A stretch of DNA of 64,000 bases from Chiua virens (taxonomy: Eukaryota > Basidiomycota > Agaricomycetes > Boletales > Boletaceae). Numbering within the stretch: the stretch's first letter is position 1; every line of letters begins with the position of its first letter. Location of the stretch: assembly GCA_019787685.1 (NCBI GenBank), contig JAHNUO010000023.1, positions 310,001 to 374,000 of the forward strand. Reading direction: 5' to 3'. Below the pieces are notes generated by a model. It did no database searches. It was not told the DNA's origin and was given only the letters and a program-made list of their open reading frames with translations. Made by a program: the position numbers and the translations under genes. Positions 47,701-59,865 of the stretch are shown here, piece after piece.

Positions 47701-48973
47701 TCTTGCAGCATGTCTCTGACGTACCTCTGACATACGTGTGCCTTCAGGGAGAGCTGGCGCACCGTCAAATCAAGAAGATGTATGGACTATCGAACAAGAA
47801 GAATGTCGAGGAACAGTTTGCGAGGCAAGAGCGTCGTCGCACTCTTCTGAGACGACAGCACGACCAGGACCAAGTTACAGATGATGTTGACTCTTCGCCG
47901 ACGTTGCATCACTCGATGGCAAGCCAAGCTCGAAAGGACAATGTCCTTAATCTCCCTCGGTTCCTTGTCGACCATATTGACGACCCGGCTATTAAGGCGA
48001 GTGACTTTGGTTGATACATATACATGCTTACATGTCTCCTAGCCTGATTTCACCGCATGTCTCAAGGACCACCTGTTGTCCAGATTACTCCGCCTGGATT
48101 TTGACGGCGACGAGCGGCTATTCACCCCGGAGGAACGAAATGAATTGCATCTTCTGAACCCAGACCGGATCGTGGAGTCGAAAATCGTTCGCATCAACTA
48201 CACAAGCTATGATATCCGCAGAGCCCATGATTGCCTGCGGACAAACCGTTCTTCTTTCCTCATGACTTTGTCGAGGGAAGAAGGTCCCAACTATCACCCC
48301 TTCTGGTACTGTCAGCTACTCAAGGCATTCCATATTGACGTTTCCTACTCTCCCGGTGGTGTTAGCGGTTCAAAGGAGACGATGGAGGTCCTCTGGGTCC
48401 GTTGGCTAGGAATTGATCCGGACCATAGGTGGGGTTTCCAGCAGTGCACTCTTCCAAAGATTGGATTTGTGCCTGAAGACGGAGAGAGCCCTGCTTTCGG
48501 CTTTCTGGATCCCTCCCTGGTGATCCGTGGATGTCACCTCATTCCAGCTTTCATAGATGGTCGCACCGATCAATTCTTATGGGGCAGCATGTCAGTAGCC
48601 AGACTACCTGGGGAGTCTGATGATTGGGCAAGGTATTATGTAAATATGTGAGTTTTATTTCACATATCTCGACCTCTTGCATGCTAACAATATTAGTTTT
48701 GCTGATCGAGATATGTTCACTCGCTATGCGGCAATTGGTGTAGGTCATGACACCGCGTACTTACGACACAACCATGGGCTGGTTGACGACCAATTATCCG
48801 CTGGCGATGAAGAAGAAGAGGTCGATCGTATTGAAGATACTCGCCCAAGGCATGTATCTCAAAGCGATGAGAATCCTGACGAAGAGGACGAGGACGAGGA
48901 CGATTCAGATGTAAATAGTGACAACAGTATGAGTGACGGCTATGAGGACAGCGACTCGGATGCTTATTTCTAG
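44766..48973 (+). CDS. Plavaka-type transposase
   Basis: Start MATTFRCHPDCSRTFLSRRG, a C2H2-like zinc finger (C-x4-C ... H-x4-C). The first intron (44955-45006) joins RLGADE to a proline-rich linker. The conserved body includes VFLHVWDSFTTQFNKFGIAR, PPWPWSNMSIWRLMTWKNTG, TSVDISVPTREKKV, FHFTPFKRIWKSPVTGRQQR, YDELYASDAW, VVAGLMFWSDSTRLAQFG and YLFFGNLSKYVR. Later exons hold CCPCPRCLIPKSKFHWTG, VVDLLHEFELG, KFHALGDYVAMIKMFGTTDS, GELAHRQIKKMYG and a C-terminal acidic tail. This order matches the Plavaka transposases of basidiomycetes. All breaks between blocks can be explained by small introns and no internal stop was forced, so the gene looks intact. Exact boundaries of some 3' exons (47050-48060) were not all fixed. 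Confidence 0.85.
44766..48973 (+). mobile_element. Plavaka DNA transposon, termini not determined
   Basis: The element must extend beyond the transposase gene, but I could not find a convincing terminal inverted repeat pair or target-site duplication. The three dispersed repeats on its left side are candidates for related terminal or internal sequence, but none was recognised to its right. Confidence 0.5.
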
Positions 48974-50109
48974 CTATGACAATGACCATCCAAATCTACT
49001 TTTAATTATGAGTAGTTCGATGGCTCGTTCAAAATGTAAATGTATTTATTGCCTACTAACGGTGTTGGCTGCGATAAGGGCTTATAACTCCTTGCAGTAA
49101 TTACAGAAGTTTCGAAAGCACTAAAGACATTACCAGCAACTACCACAATTGCAGTAGTATACAAGAAATGCGCCAATGCCTTGCTAGTATGTATATTCCA
49201 TGGTAATAATGTAAATCATCCTCGTAGTATGGCAACGATCCTATAAATTTGTGTAACCCCTTATCGGACCTCGGTCAGATCTGCAATGTTGTATGATATT
49301 GATTACACAAGCAATTCCCAGCAAGTTAGATACAATGGTAGGGTATTGGTCGTGATACGCATGAACCCATCTGCCTCAACTTGGATTCAACTTTCACACC
49401 TTTTGCCTGTTTCAACCCATCTATCTATGTGCCAGTGTTTCATTGAACGATTCGAGTCAGGTCATCAGACAAAGCTTCGTTGGGCGCTGGCGCTGAAACA
49501 CATTCGATAAAAGCATACCTGAGAAGTCACGCCGGAGGAGGCGGACTCGGAAGGTGTTGCCATTTCTCACTCCAAGTCGTCGATCGACCATGACCACACG
49601 AAGGCCACAGATATGTCCTGGGACCTCGCTTGCTTACTTCGCCTTTGCAGACCTAGGGATGAACGGCACAGGATGGTTGAACCCTTGATTGTACGGAGGG
49701 CGTATGTGAACACTTCCGCAACTGCCCGATGGGCAGTTGTATCGGACGACGACGTGTGTTACTCTCATCAAGTTACTGTAACAAGAATCATATTGAAACG
49801 CTTGCCTCATTGGTGCAGTTTGGTGATCAGGCTGATATGTGGGTTCGTGCATCTTCTAATACCTGACGATACCTAGTCCAGTCCAGCGTTTAAAAGCTCA
49901 GGCTCTTCCTTTCTCTTCCTTTCAGATCCCTCCTTGCGTACCTCCCAACTACGTCTATATCATACTCCATCGTCCAATATTCATCAAACCCAGCACGCAC
50001 GAATCCTGTTCCTAGACTAGAAATAGTCTCGTCTTCAAGTTCCCCCCGTCTTTCGAATTCGTTTAGCTGTATCTCCTTGTACCCTGCCCTTTCTTCTCCC
50101 ATCCAATTC
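48974..50109. other. intergenic, no gene seen
   Basis: Right flank of the transposase and promoter region of the second HET-like gene. Open frames at 49286-49510 and 49613-49876 lack motifs or splice partners. Confidence 0.45.
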
Positions 50110-52454
50110 ATGTCGGCGAATACCAGCCTACCTATTTCCTCCTCACTTGGTAACCCGCGCGAAAGGAATGAACCTCCGCTTACGATCCCACATCCACCTT
50201 CGCAAAATTGTAAGACCTACTCACGTGGTACTCTTCGTGACCCGCTAACACGTCCTCAGTCCCCGGTAGTCGGCTTATGTCCATCCTCCCAACGACATTC
50301 CAGCGTACACAACAGACTGTTACCTGCTACGACTACCTCGGACGCCCCCAAACTCACGGGCTAGGACAAAGATATCTAAGCCCAACTACAGGGGTCTGCC
50401 GCAAACTTACTGTACAGGCGGTCCACCCAATGGGTCCCCACGAACACCACATCAAGGACCACATGGGCCGGGCGAACAAAATAGGCCTATGGCTTGCCTA
50501 CACGAACCCTTTTCGCGGTGGGATCATGATATTTTTGAAATGGATTGGCACTTGGCTATTATTCTCTTTGAAGCTCCTCTGGTTTCTCCTCTGGATTATT
50601 ATTGCAGGATACCTCTTCGTGCAGGCAGGGATCCCTTTGTCAGATGATCCGACAGATGACTCGGAGGTGTATAACACGGGCCGTTACAAGTCCTATATCC
50701 GCCCCTTCAGGAACCAGCTTTGGGAAGCGCGCTCCCGCAAAGAGTTTTCCTCCCGTAGCAAAAAAACTGTCAAAGGACGAGACATCCGGCTGCACACACT
50801 CTATCCTCGCGTTCTCATGCTCCATGATTCTACTCAAGCTCGATGGATTCCCTGCGAAGACCGTGATACAATCATCCGCACCAAGTATATTGCCATCTCG
50901 TACTTCGCCAGAGACATGTATAACTATGGCCCTAACCTGAAGAGAGAAAAGGAGGAGTTCAAGGAGGAAGTTCGTGCTGCGGTCACGCAGCAGAATTTCG
51001 ACGCCTACTGGCTTGACTTGGAATGTCTCAGCGACGAGGAGGAGAAGAAGAAGGTGGACTTATTTTGCATGGCGGATGTGTACCGTAACGCCGAGAAGAC
51101 ATTGATCGTGCTTGGAAAATCGGAGGGCAAGGGTGACGAAAGCAAAGCATGGGAGCGATGGGGAGATCGCGTCTGGACGTTCCCTGAAGCTCTCCTCAGT
51201 CGGGATCTTTGTTGTATGGTCCGTGGACGCACTAAGATTGGATCTGTGACTCTCCACCAGCTCGCCAACCTTGCCTATCTTAATCACGAGAAAGAGCAGG
51301 CGATTGTCAACGCTTACAGTGGGAAAGACCCGTTGGAGAGATTAGAGCGTCTTAGCCTCCTCAAGGCGGCGATATTTCGGCGTCATCTTCGGAAACCCGA
51401 AAACAAAACCTCTGCGTCCGGTCCGTCCTCCTCCAATCCCGACTCCAATACAGGACAGACTTCTCAGAATATCGACTTATACGCGGCAAACCGTGTATAT
51501 GCCCTCATGGGGTTCTTCGAGCACCGCATCGAGCCCGATTATGAGGAGTTGGAAATGTGCGCGTTGGCACGCTTATCCATGGCCAACGATAGCGACAGCA
51601 TTGCCGAGCGTATGGTGTCCCTCTTACCCCCTCCCTCCAGGACCGAAACAGAAGTGAGCTGGTATGCAGATGAAGACATCTACCAAGCAAACCTCTGGGA
51701 CATTCTCCCCGAGGTTCAAGTTGCGGGCATTACGGAGGGTGGTGCACTCATCCTTGATGGGTGTAAAGCAGCATGCATCCGGTGGAAAGACTTTCCAGAA
51801 GTCGCGAGCATGCAGACGGATTCGATTAGGAGGGCGCTCGTTGGGCTTTTACCTTACTTCGCATGGCCTGCTATCATTGGTGGTATCGCGACTCGGGAGC
51901 TCACCACTACGAGCGCAGATACCCTCGGAGGCACGGTCCTGTTCGTGTGTGGCATCGTCCTGCTTCTTATGTCACCCCGGTTGTTCGCGTTCAGCGAGCA
52001 GAGTCGTGTGGTCGATGCACAACCGTGGCTGATTGGCGTCAAGGGCATCTTGGATTCCGACGAAGCAGCGCTGCGTATATTCCCTGGAGGAAACAAGGGA
52101 CCTCACTACAATATCGAATACACTCCCAGTGGTTCCCCATTCGCGATATACGAAGAGGGCAGGGAACGGGCGGGATCCAAGGCGCAGTACAATCTTGCCC
52201 TCAGGGCCGAGCAGGGAGAGTATGCTGGACGGATGTACACGCTGATCGACACGTGGTCAGCAACGATATACTACTTTAGCGCGGAGAAGCCACCCACAGT
52301 GTGTTTGTTCACGGGTCGGGAAGGCGGGATGGGGAGGTTCGTGCTGTGCTCGGAGACGTGCTACGCGAACGAGTTACACAAGGAGACGGTATTGAGGATG
52401 CCGACCGAGGTAAGCGAGAAGATGGACCTGGGTGGGTGGGTTGCCGTTAAGTGA
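50110..52454 (+). CDS. HET-like domain protein with membrane segments, paralogue 2
   Basis: Two exons (50110-50209 and 50260-52454) give 764 residues; the 50-nt intron is in the same position and phase as in paralogue 1. From TVTCYDYLG onward the two proteins align end to end: CRKLTVQAV, KYIAISYFARDMY, FDAYWLDLECL, CMADVYRNAEKTLIVLG, WGDRVWTFPEALLS, NAYSGKDPLERLERLSLLK, NRVYALMGFFEHRI, PTVCLFTGREGGMGRFVLC. Hydrophobic segments are again near one fifth (KWIGTWLLFSLKLLWFLLWI) and near three quarters (VLFVCGIVLLLMSPRLFAF). The first-exon proteins (MSANTSLPISS here, MPSRFSAFRDL there) do not align, so the N-terminus evolves fast or was replaced. Function unknown; HET-like domains suggest a possible recognition role. 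Confidence 0.78.
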
Positions 52455-53473
52455 GCATCATGACCTAGTGATCTATTCGCGAGCTGGGGAAACTGGTAAG
52501 CGCACTGGTTGAGAGTTCCCTGATGCATACTTATTTGACATGTGTTTTATTCGCGAATTTTATCCGCGATATTAGGTTGAAAAATTACAACAGGCAACGA
52601 CAGTCCGTGCTGTGCTTGGCGCCTGGCATGCATTGCGAGTCTTGAGGACTCACCTTGTTACCCTATTCTAGTATGCACGAAATCATTTATCAAGTGACAG
52701 TCGCGCTTGGCGGGTTGTTCGCCGAATGCCGCTGACGAGACCTGAAAGAAAGAGAGAATATTTCCGCAGTTTCCAATTGCTTTCACGGTGTTCTATATTG
52801 CCTATTATTTACTACCTTTGCAAAATACACCGCTTGCGTCTGAATCTCATCAGTACATATTATGTGTCCGCACGAGTCAGCTAGGACGCAGACGAACCTT
52901 TGGGAGCCCGTGTAACTCTATGAGGGTCGACTTGAAGGGGTTCAAGCTCAAGGTTAAAACGTTAACGTTCAAGGTTCGAAAGTGAAGTACTTATACGTGG
53001 CACCGATACGGGACCCTTTATGGCAAGCGGCTAGAACAAATTATTGTTCGCATCGTCGATCTCTTGCAACCCCATGTCGAAACTTGTCATACATGGCTAA
53101 AAGAGCTCAAACCCCGGTCATGCTAGCCGCCCTGTGCATCATTGACACGTCATGATAATGGCCACGGGTTCCCCGAGTCCGCAAATATTAATGGCACTCG
53201 GCCCGGACCACGCACGCCGAATTTAGCCATCGCGTACCAAAACCGATTATCTGGGTGAGCCCGCTCAGACGTGTACAGCCAAGGAATGGGTTTGTGACTC
53301 AGAGTGAGACAGTTGTGTCCCTTGGTCCTTTTCTTGCGCAATTGCTCGCCCGCCGACGCCACACACCCGGGCCTCATCCAAAGCCCGACTCGAACTCGTC
53401 GACATTCCCAAACGGCCGGCACGGACATCCACGCTTCCTCCACCGAATTACACTGAAGAGTACCACTTAGAGC
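52455..53473. other. intergenic, no gene seen
   Basis: About 1 kb without recognisable coding sequence; a simple repetitive stretch of caaggtt/cgttaacgtt type lies near 52940-52980. Confidence 0.45.
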
Positions 53474-53744
53474 ATGGCGTTTAATTTTATACCCTCATCG
53501 AACCCAGACACACACACTGCCCGTGCCAGTGCCACTGTGACCGTAACCACTGGCAACGACTTGCCTGGAACATATCTAGGAAATGCCAAGTGAGTGGCCC
53601 GGTCTATCACACGATAGTATTTACTGGACGGTCTCATGCTCCTCGGACCACTTCAGTTCCGTTTGCCAAGTGTCCGAGTGGCTAGGACGAAATTTTGCGC
53701 GCGTACTGCCACGTTACCTCACATATCGGCGGTTCGGTGAATAA
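53474..53744 (+). CDS. possible small hypothetical protein
   Basis: The ATG at 53474 opens MAFNFIPSSNPDTHTARAS, rich in Thr, Ser and Val. A gtgagt...cttcag intron could join GNA to SVCQVSEWLGRNFARVL, with a stop at 53742-53744. No family is recognised and there is no independent support, so this may be a chance frame. Confidence 0.22.
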
Positions 53745-54831
53745 GCCTCGCATTCCGACAGTCTGCGGACAGGTACAGGAGCAGGAGATACGGGGGCTTA
53801 ATTTTCCTTTCTCCCACACCGACCGGCTCTTCTTGCGAGGACTGCGGAAAAAAATGACCCGTCAATGCGGATTTGACTACGGAGCAAATACCGCTCTGAT
53901 AGATTGTAATGTCCCTTTTGACATCTCGACTCGCCGGCTGACATGTTCGAGGCCGTGCCAGTTAAAATGGATGACTGATATGTTGGGGACTGAATGTCGG
54001 ATGTTGAGTGATCGGCGGCGATCGTATGACCGTCGCATACCCCCAAAGTCTCTTTGATCGCGAACATCCTGACATCCGTTTCTCCGCATCCTTCCTCTCT
54101 GCCGTCTCATATCTTCCGGGCACTGAAGGTTGGTAAGCAGGGCGTCTCAATGAATTGAAATCAGTAGGTCATCAAAGCTTCAGGGGTTATATCGTCGGCG
54201 GACGATTTTACGGTCCACCGGTCCGAGAAGGTAGTGAGCCCCTTTGTTTCAACAGATCTGTCCTTGGCGCAACACAAGGAAGTTTCACTTGCTAATATCG
54301 ATTGAAATTGTTGAATGATGCTACGAACGGTTCCGGTGGTCAGCGCCTCGAAATCCCAGATACTCGCGGAAGCCTGAGCGCTCTGAATACAATGCGTCAC
54401 CTTCCGCACTTCATACAGCCCTTTCGCTGGGTGTGTAATGTACCTTTGGTCAGCGTTTGGCTAACCCTATGTGTTCTTCTGGATACTTATTGAGCATGGC
54501 TTGTTTGTGTAGGTTGCATCGACGCATCCACAAAACACGATTGATTAAGATGGATAAGATAAATTAGGGAGCACGTTTTCCGCGTAGCTCAAGTGTGGTA
54601 CGAACGGCGAAAGTCGCTTATTTGTCCCTGCGTTCGCCGCCTTCCGAAACATTGGAGATCGGAAGGTAACGGAGAAACTATGAAATCAACCCATCGTTCA
54701 AGCCAACACATGATTTACATATCCTAAAGTCCACTCCACAACATTACACAACAAACTGTCCATAAATGTCCCGATTGATCCAAGTCCGAAAGTCCCAACA
54801 AACTAAACTAGTGTCGACTATATTGTTCGCA
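53745..54831. other. intergenic, no gene seen
   Basis: Overlapping short frames on both strands, none with motifs or splice support. Confidence 0.4.
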
Positions 54832-55409
54832 TCATGCAATCGTGATCGTCTGGTTCAATGTCTCCAAGTACGGATATAGCCCTGCCTAATGGCCAAACGT
54901 GAACACCAGTCAGCGTCCGATCCGACAATCGCCGGCATGCAATTCAACTCACTCCAATGAGTGTAACATGCGTCACACCAACCAATGCAGCACCCGTCGT
55001 GAACGAACTAGGCACCTGAACGGTGAAATTCTGGTACGGCGGCAAGTATTCTTCATGGTACTGCGGGTCGAACGGCCCGTTGTATAGAATGCTACCCATG
55101 AAGTCTGACGGGGACGTGCAAGGGCGGTTCGGGCAGGATTGCAAGCCGATGACGACGGCAACCTCTTCAGAGCCCGTCAACGAGTTCTACACGAAGCGGC
55201 ATGAAATAAAAATGATGTTAGCTGGATGTTTCCTGCGGAGAAACCCGGAGGAGAATGTAGAGAGCGGTTGGACATACGGGGCGTTGCACTTGAACGGTGA
55301 GGGCATCACCTGGGCTCACAGTTTGGTTGTAAGTCGGTAGCCCAATGTCAGCGTTTTGCGCAAAAGCGGCGGCGGCGAAAATGAACAGGGTAAACAAGGA
55401 TTTAACCAT
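54832..55409 (-). CDS. Nis1-like small secreted protein
   Basis: Three exons (55409-55278, 55186-54953, 54885-54832) give 139 residues in phase. The signal peptide is MVKSLFTLFIFAAAAFA with likely cleavage before QNADIG. The mature part shows NSLTGSEEVAVVIGLQSC, a second cysteine pair in CPNRPC, GSILYNGPFDPQYHEE, PPYQNFTVQVPSSF and a C-terminal LETLNQTITIA. This is the pattern of the Nis1 family of small secreted proteins, which includes effectors of plant-associated fungi that act on plant immunity. In saprotrophic basidiomycetes such genes are common and their role is not known. NFT and NQT are potential N-glycosylation sites. A broken relative lies at 7991-8466. The family name rests on my recognition of the motif order. 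Confidence 0.75.
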
Positions 55410-55571
55410 GATAAGCGAGTGCTAGTAGTTGAAAGAGAGAAGGCGCAAGCGACGTCGAAGTAACACCCCACTTTTTATACGCGTGCGTGACGTCGGAAAG
55501 AACATATCATGGGCATCATTGCCCGTACGAAAATCGACCGCCCGATGTTGGCCGAGAGATGGCTCCGAGAG

Positions 55572-55769
55572 TTAAGGAACGCAGCTTCCACCGGGAGCTT
55601 GTTCTACGGTGATCATCACCGTGCGCTCGGTGCCATTGTATTGAAGTAGGATTCGCAATGGAAGATGCACGCCGTTGGAAGTGGGCAGTGCAAAGGTCGC
55701 GCCAAAAAAGCAAACCAAAAGTCTGCCGCGCACTAACAGCGTGGCATGGTGGCGTGTTCGAGAATTCAT
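55572..55769 (-). CDS. possible small secreted protein
   Basis: A single open frame of 65 codons with a positively charged N-terminus and a hydrophobic stretch LLVCFFGATFALP that could be a signal peptide, then LRILLQYNGTERTVMITVEQ and a single Cys near the C-terminus. No family recognised. It lies just upstream of the Nis1-like gene on the same strand. Confidence 0.22.
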   Translation of the reverse strand: MNSRTRHHATLLVRGRLLVCFFGATFALPTSNGVHLPLRILLQYNGTERTVMITVEQAPGGSCVP

Positions 55770-58700
55770 TTGGGCAATAGACTGGCCATCACTTGCACCA
55801 AAGCACGCGTTCGTGTTCTGGTGATTCCTTGCGCTGCCGGGCTCGGTGTTCCAACGTGCTGATGCTGATGGACGACATCGCCTCCATTGTTATGTCGGGC
55901 TTGAAAGGTTGACATTCGGCGGAGTCTTTCCGTCTCCGAAGACTGTCACGGTGATTCCTGCATAATAATGCAGTGAGCTGCAATATCTGAACTGACCTCG
56001 ATTAGCACAAGTATTGCGAGACAAACTAACATTGGGCCATGTTCGAACGAAATCCGCGTTGCCAGCATGTACTTCCGCTTGCACAATCGACATACCTTTT
56101 CGCACGGTTTTGCATTCTACATATAGTTTGGTTCTGTTTGCCGTTTGCTCAACTGCGGTGAACGTTCGAATGCTGGTTTGAGCGACCTGCCACCATCACA
56201 ACGATCGGTCGTGAAGCCCAGAAATTATCGCTTCAAATTGTGTGTATTTGCAATCCCACACTTAACTTTACTGCCACGCTTCGAACACGTGAGCTGACTT
56301 TGACAATTACACTGTATCATTGCTGCTTCTCAGGACGACGTCAAACAAAAAGACACGTGTACGGGATGACATTCCCCGGCCCGTATGCCAGCTCCCGTTC
56401 CCAACAGAAGGTGAGATACATAAAACAATAATAATATGCAAATTTCCAGGCTGTTGCGTACCAGTGTCGAAGCGTTTCAGCCATCCAGTGACCGTTTCAG
56501 GCGGCGCCGAGTCAGGCCCGGCAACGTTGGGCTCATCTTTCTCAACCCAAGATTGACGTTAGCCTCCCAACTCAACTGCCACTCGTTGCATGACCTTCTG
56601 TGTCTCCAGGTGTGGGGTCAACGTTAAGTCATTTAGTCCTCTTACAACGAACGTCCCCGTACGTCGATCAGTTTCATAGTTATAGTTTGTACGTTGTCCG
56701 AATATCGGGATTCGGTGGTGATGGATGAGGATGTGGCTCAAGGTTTCTCCGCGACATGATCCCCTCACTCAATCACTTAACCCTGACAGCTCGCCTCGCT
56801 TGCGCTTGGTTTGGCGTAACGCTGCTGCGGGCCCCTAGTGGCCCGGCCGGAGGCCCCTGGGTTATCTGAATACCCGCCGCCCCGGTGGTGCCGGCCAAGT
56901 AAACTCGCACACTAGTATTTACTTGGAATTGGAGGTACGTGTCGCTCCCAGAGTGTGATCCTGCAGAATCCCAGAACAATCTGCCGTGTCACATCCGTTT
57001 CAGAGGTCAGAAATTTAATCTTTGCTGATGATCGTGTTACATAAACAGTGCTGACGCGCGGGCCTTCCTAGGGCGCCGGTGCCCGGAAATTGTATGTCAA
57101 TCCGACGTTGCACCGTTGCGAAATGTCATTCAGACTGTGTTTGCTGCCTTGCAATAGGGATGGAATTTCAGCGGATTATCGAACGATGACGCCACAAACT
57201 TATATCCCATTGTTGCGGCGTCACAGAGTTCTATCACCCTGTGATGGCGGATTTGACGTGATTCTGATGAGTCGGATATGCGCCCATATATCCGCGTACC
57301 TGTCTACCTCCAAAGTTCGACAGTTGGCCTCAGAGCCCAAATATCTGCCAGTGGGATGTCATTGCGAAACCGTCCTTTGCAATCCCCTTGTTGCCGTTCG
57401 GACCTCACCTCGCGTGAATTTTTGAACGAGTTTGAAGGGAAAGCGGCAAGCGTCGACTCGGGATTCCTCCACGTTTCGAATATCTTGCTGAGAGCTGCGA
57501 TCTCGATCTGATGATCACGCTGGCGATGAAGTTTTCATTAGCGTCTACCCCTAGTCATCCCATACACGTCGGAGTTAGTGCTGCGGTTCAATGCTGCGGC
57601 TTGACGCGGGTGATGCCAGGACAATGAAGGTAACGCCGCTACGAGTATGCCAGCTGGTCAGACAGCGAAATGTGGGCCGACGCCAATCTTGCATCCCGTT
57701 TGTCAATTTTATTGTGTCATTCCCACCATCATGATTTCCTCTGATAGTTCGGCATCTGCCTATAGCTGGTTCGATACCGTTTGAATCACTAGACTCTATG
57801 ACGACGATCTAGCCAACAAGAGAACAACACGTTCCTAATTACCCATCGATCGTTGTGTATTTGTTTCATTGAATCGATCCGCTCTAGATTTGGGTCGAAA
57901 GCTTGTCATCGTTTCGTCAGTGTGTCATAGAATGGAAGGTCGACTTTTCCCTGTTAAGTGTATCTCGGCGAATAACAATGAAAATGGGGGGTCACGTTAC
58001 ATGGAACGTTGCTGAGCTTTTTCGCTCGTCGAAATGTGTTCACGTCATAGATAAGTCGGCGTGGTACGGTTTCCTGCATTGTCCGTGGCGGTGGGATAAC
58101 CTTTTTATTATTGCGTGACGTACACACTCGCTCACGACGAGTCTCGAGGGGGCACAAACCTGAGTACGGGAAATTTTCCCGAACTGCATTTGGAAACTTG
58201 GCGAGAGATACGATCAATCCAACAATCAGCGCGCCCATCCAGCGGTCGCGATCTAGGGCTCGGGACATATTCAGTCAACGGTGGTGTTAAGCGAGATATC
58301 CTCGATATATATATCAGGCTACTCCGACCGCCACTGGGATTTTAAGTGGACAACAACGTCAGAAGTACCCTTTCCAAGCAGAGCGAGGTCGGGTAGGTCT
58401 GAAATAGTCTCGCTACCGAAGGTTAGTTCTGGTGCCCCAAGGAGGTTTCCGATGATGTGATGGGGCTTCACAAACAAATGACGAGAACGCAGGGTGTAAA
58501 AACACGCTGAGTGGATCTACCCCCATCGGGAGAGGATAGTCCTCTGCTCCCTGGGGATTGTCGAAAGCGCCAATAGGGTGGAAAAATGAAGCAGGAAAAG
58601 GGAGGACAGCTCGTGACAAACAAACAACGACGACCGGATGTGGAAGGGGGTTACCGGCCATGTCCCCAGTGGTACGGTATCGTTCCGACGGGAATCGCGG

Positions 58701-59865
58701 GAACGAAAGGAGACGCTAGTCAACTCGAGTTGATTGCGGGGGCATTCAAAAGCCACCCCCTCAGTGGAAGTCCACCGGCTCGTGATTTATGTACACTGGA
58801 AGCAACAGCCAAGGTGCCTGGTGCCGGTGTTGAGAGCGGTTCCCATGCCGCGGCGGCCATGCCTATATTCCGGGGCGATACATAGCAATGGCTCGGTCAA
58901 AAAAGAGTTTTTCCTAAGCGAAAAATGATCGTTGGGATGATATGACCGGGAGAACGAGCGGAACTAAGGTTCGCGACCAGCGTCGGTGCTGACTTACGTG
59001 TTGGGAGAACACGGAGGGTGAATTGCGCCCAGCGAGCGTGGGCCAATCAAGGATGACGGAGAAAGTCTGGTGATCTCGGTGATCGAAAATAGCGAGGGCC
59101 CGTTCCAAGGATGGGCAGTGGGGTTGAGGAAGGGAGTAGAGTGAGAACGTCGCACGTTGGATGAAAGGTGCTCGATGAGAAACGTGAACTAGATAATTAC
59201 ATTGACAAAAAGTTCGTACAAAGAACTACGGAAGCGACTCTGAGTTGATCCGGCAGGAGAGTGAGATCGAGTGGCGTGTGAGTGAGAATCAGATACCGTG
59301 ACAACGTTTGTGACATCGGCTAATAAGAGTAATATTTATTTATTATTTTTTAAAAAGTAGATCGGAGTTGGCCGAGAATCCTTGGAAAGGTAAGATTTGG
59401 TTAGTTATGTACCCGGTTGTCTTCTGACCACGACCATTCCCTCCCAACTTCCCTCCCTCGCATGGTCCTTTGACTGTCCTCCCTTTTCTCTCTTCTCCCC
59501 TCCGACAAAGCCTCGCCGCAACCAAGGATACCGCTTGTGGTATGTCCCCCCCATTTCCTTTACTTCCTTCCTCATCTTCCCCAAAGATCTCGCGACCCTT
59601 GCCGGCTTCTCCCCTTCCGCTCTCACTCGTGGACCAGCCTCAAAGGATCTATCAGTAGTACGCTTGAGCTCGGCTCGCTGCTCTGATTTTCTGCGCACAC
59701 TCCCTTTCCCTTCCATAGCAAAAGGGCCTTCGCTGAACCTCGGTTCGCGTACCTTTTCCCCTGTAAAACTCTATCGTCGTCATACCTAATCTTCGATCGG
59801 CTCCCCTGCCTTTTGTCGCTTGCTATCGTCTCTGTACTTTCTCTTTCCTGTAGATTCATATCCCC
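55770..59865. other. gene-poor interval of about 4 kb
   Basis: No exon with recognisable protein sequence was found on either strand. A GC-rich patch with ggcccggccgg-type runs lies near 56830-56890. From about 59400 the plus strand is strongly CT-rich, as expected for the leader of the bHLH gene. The interval could hold non-coding RNA genes or decayed elements, which I cannot identify. Confidence 0.45.
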
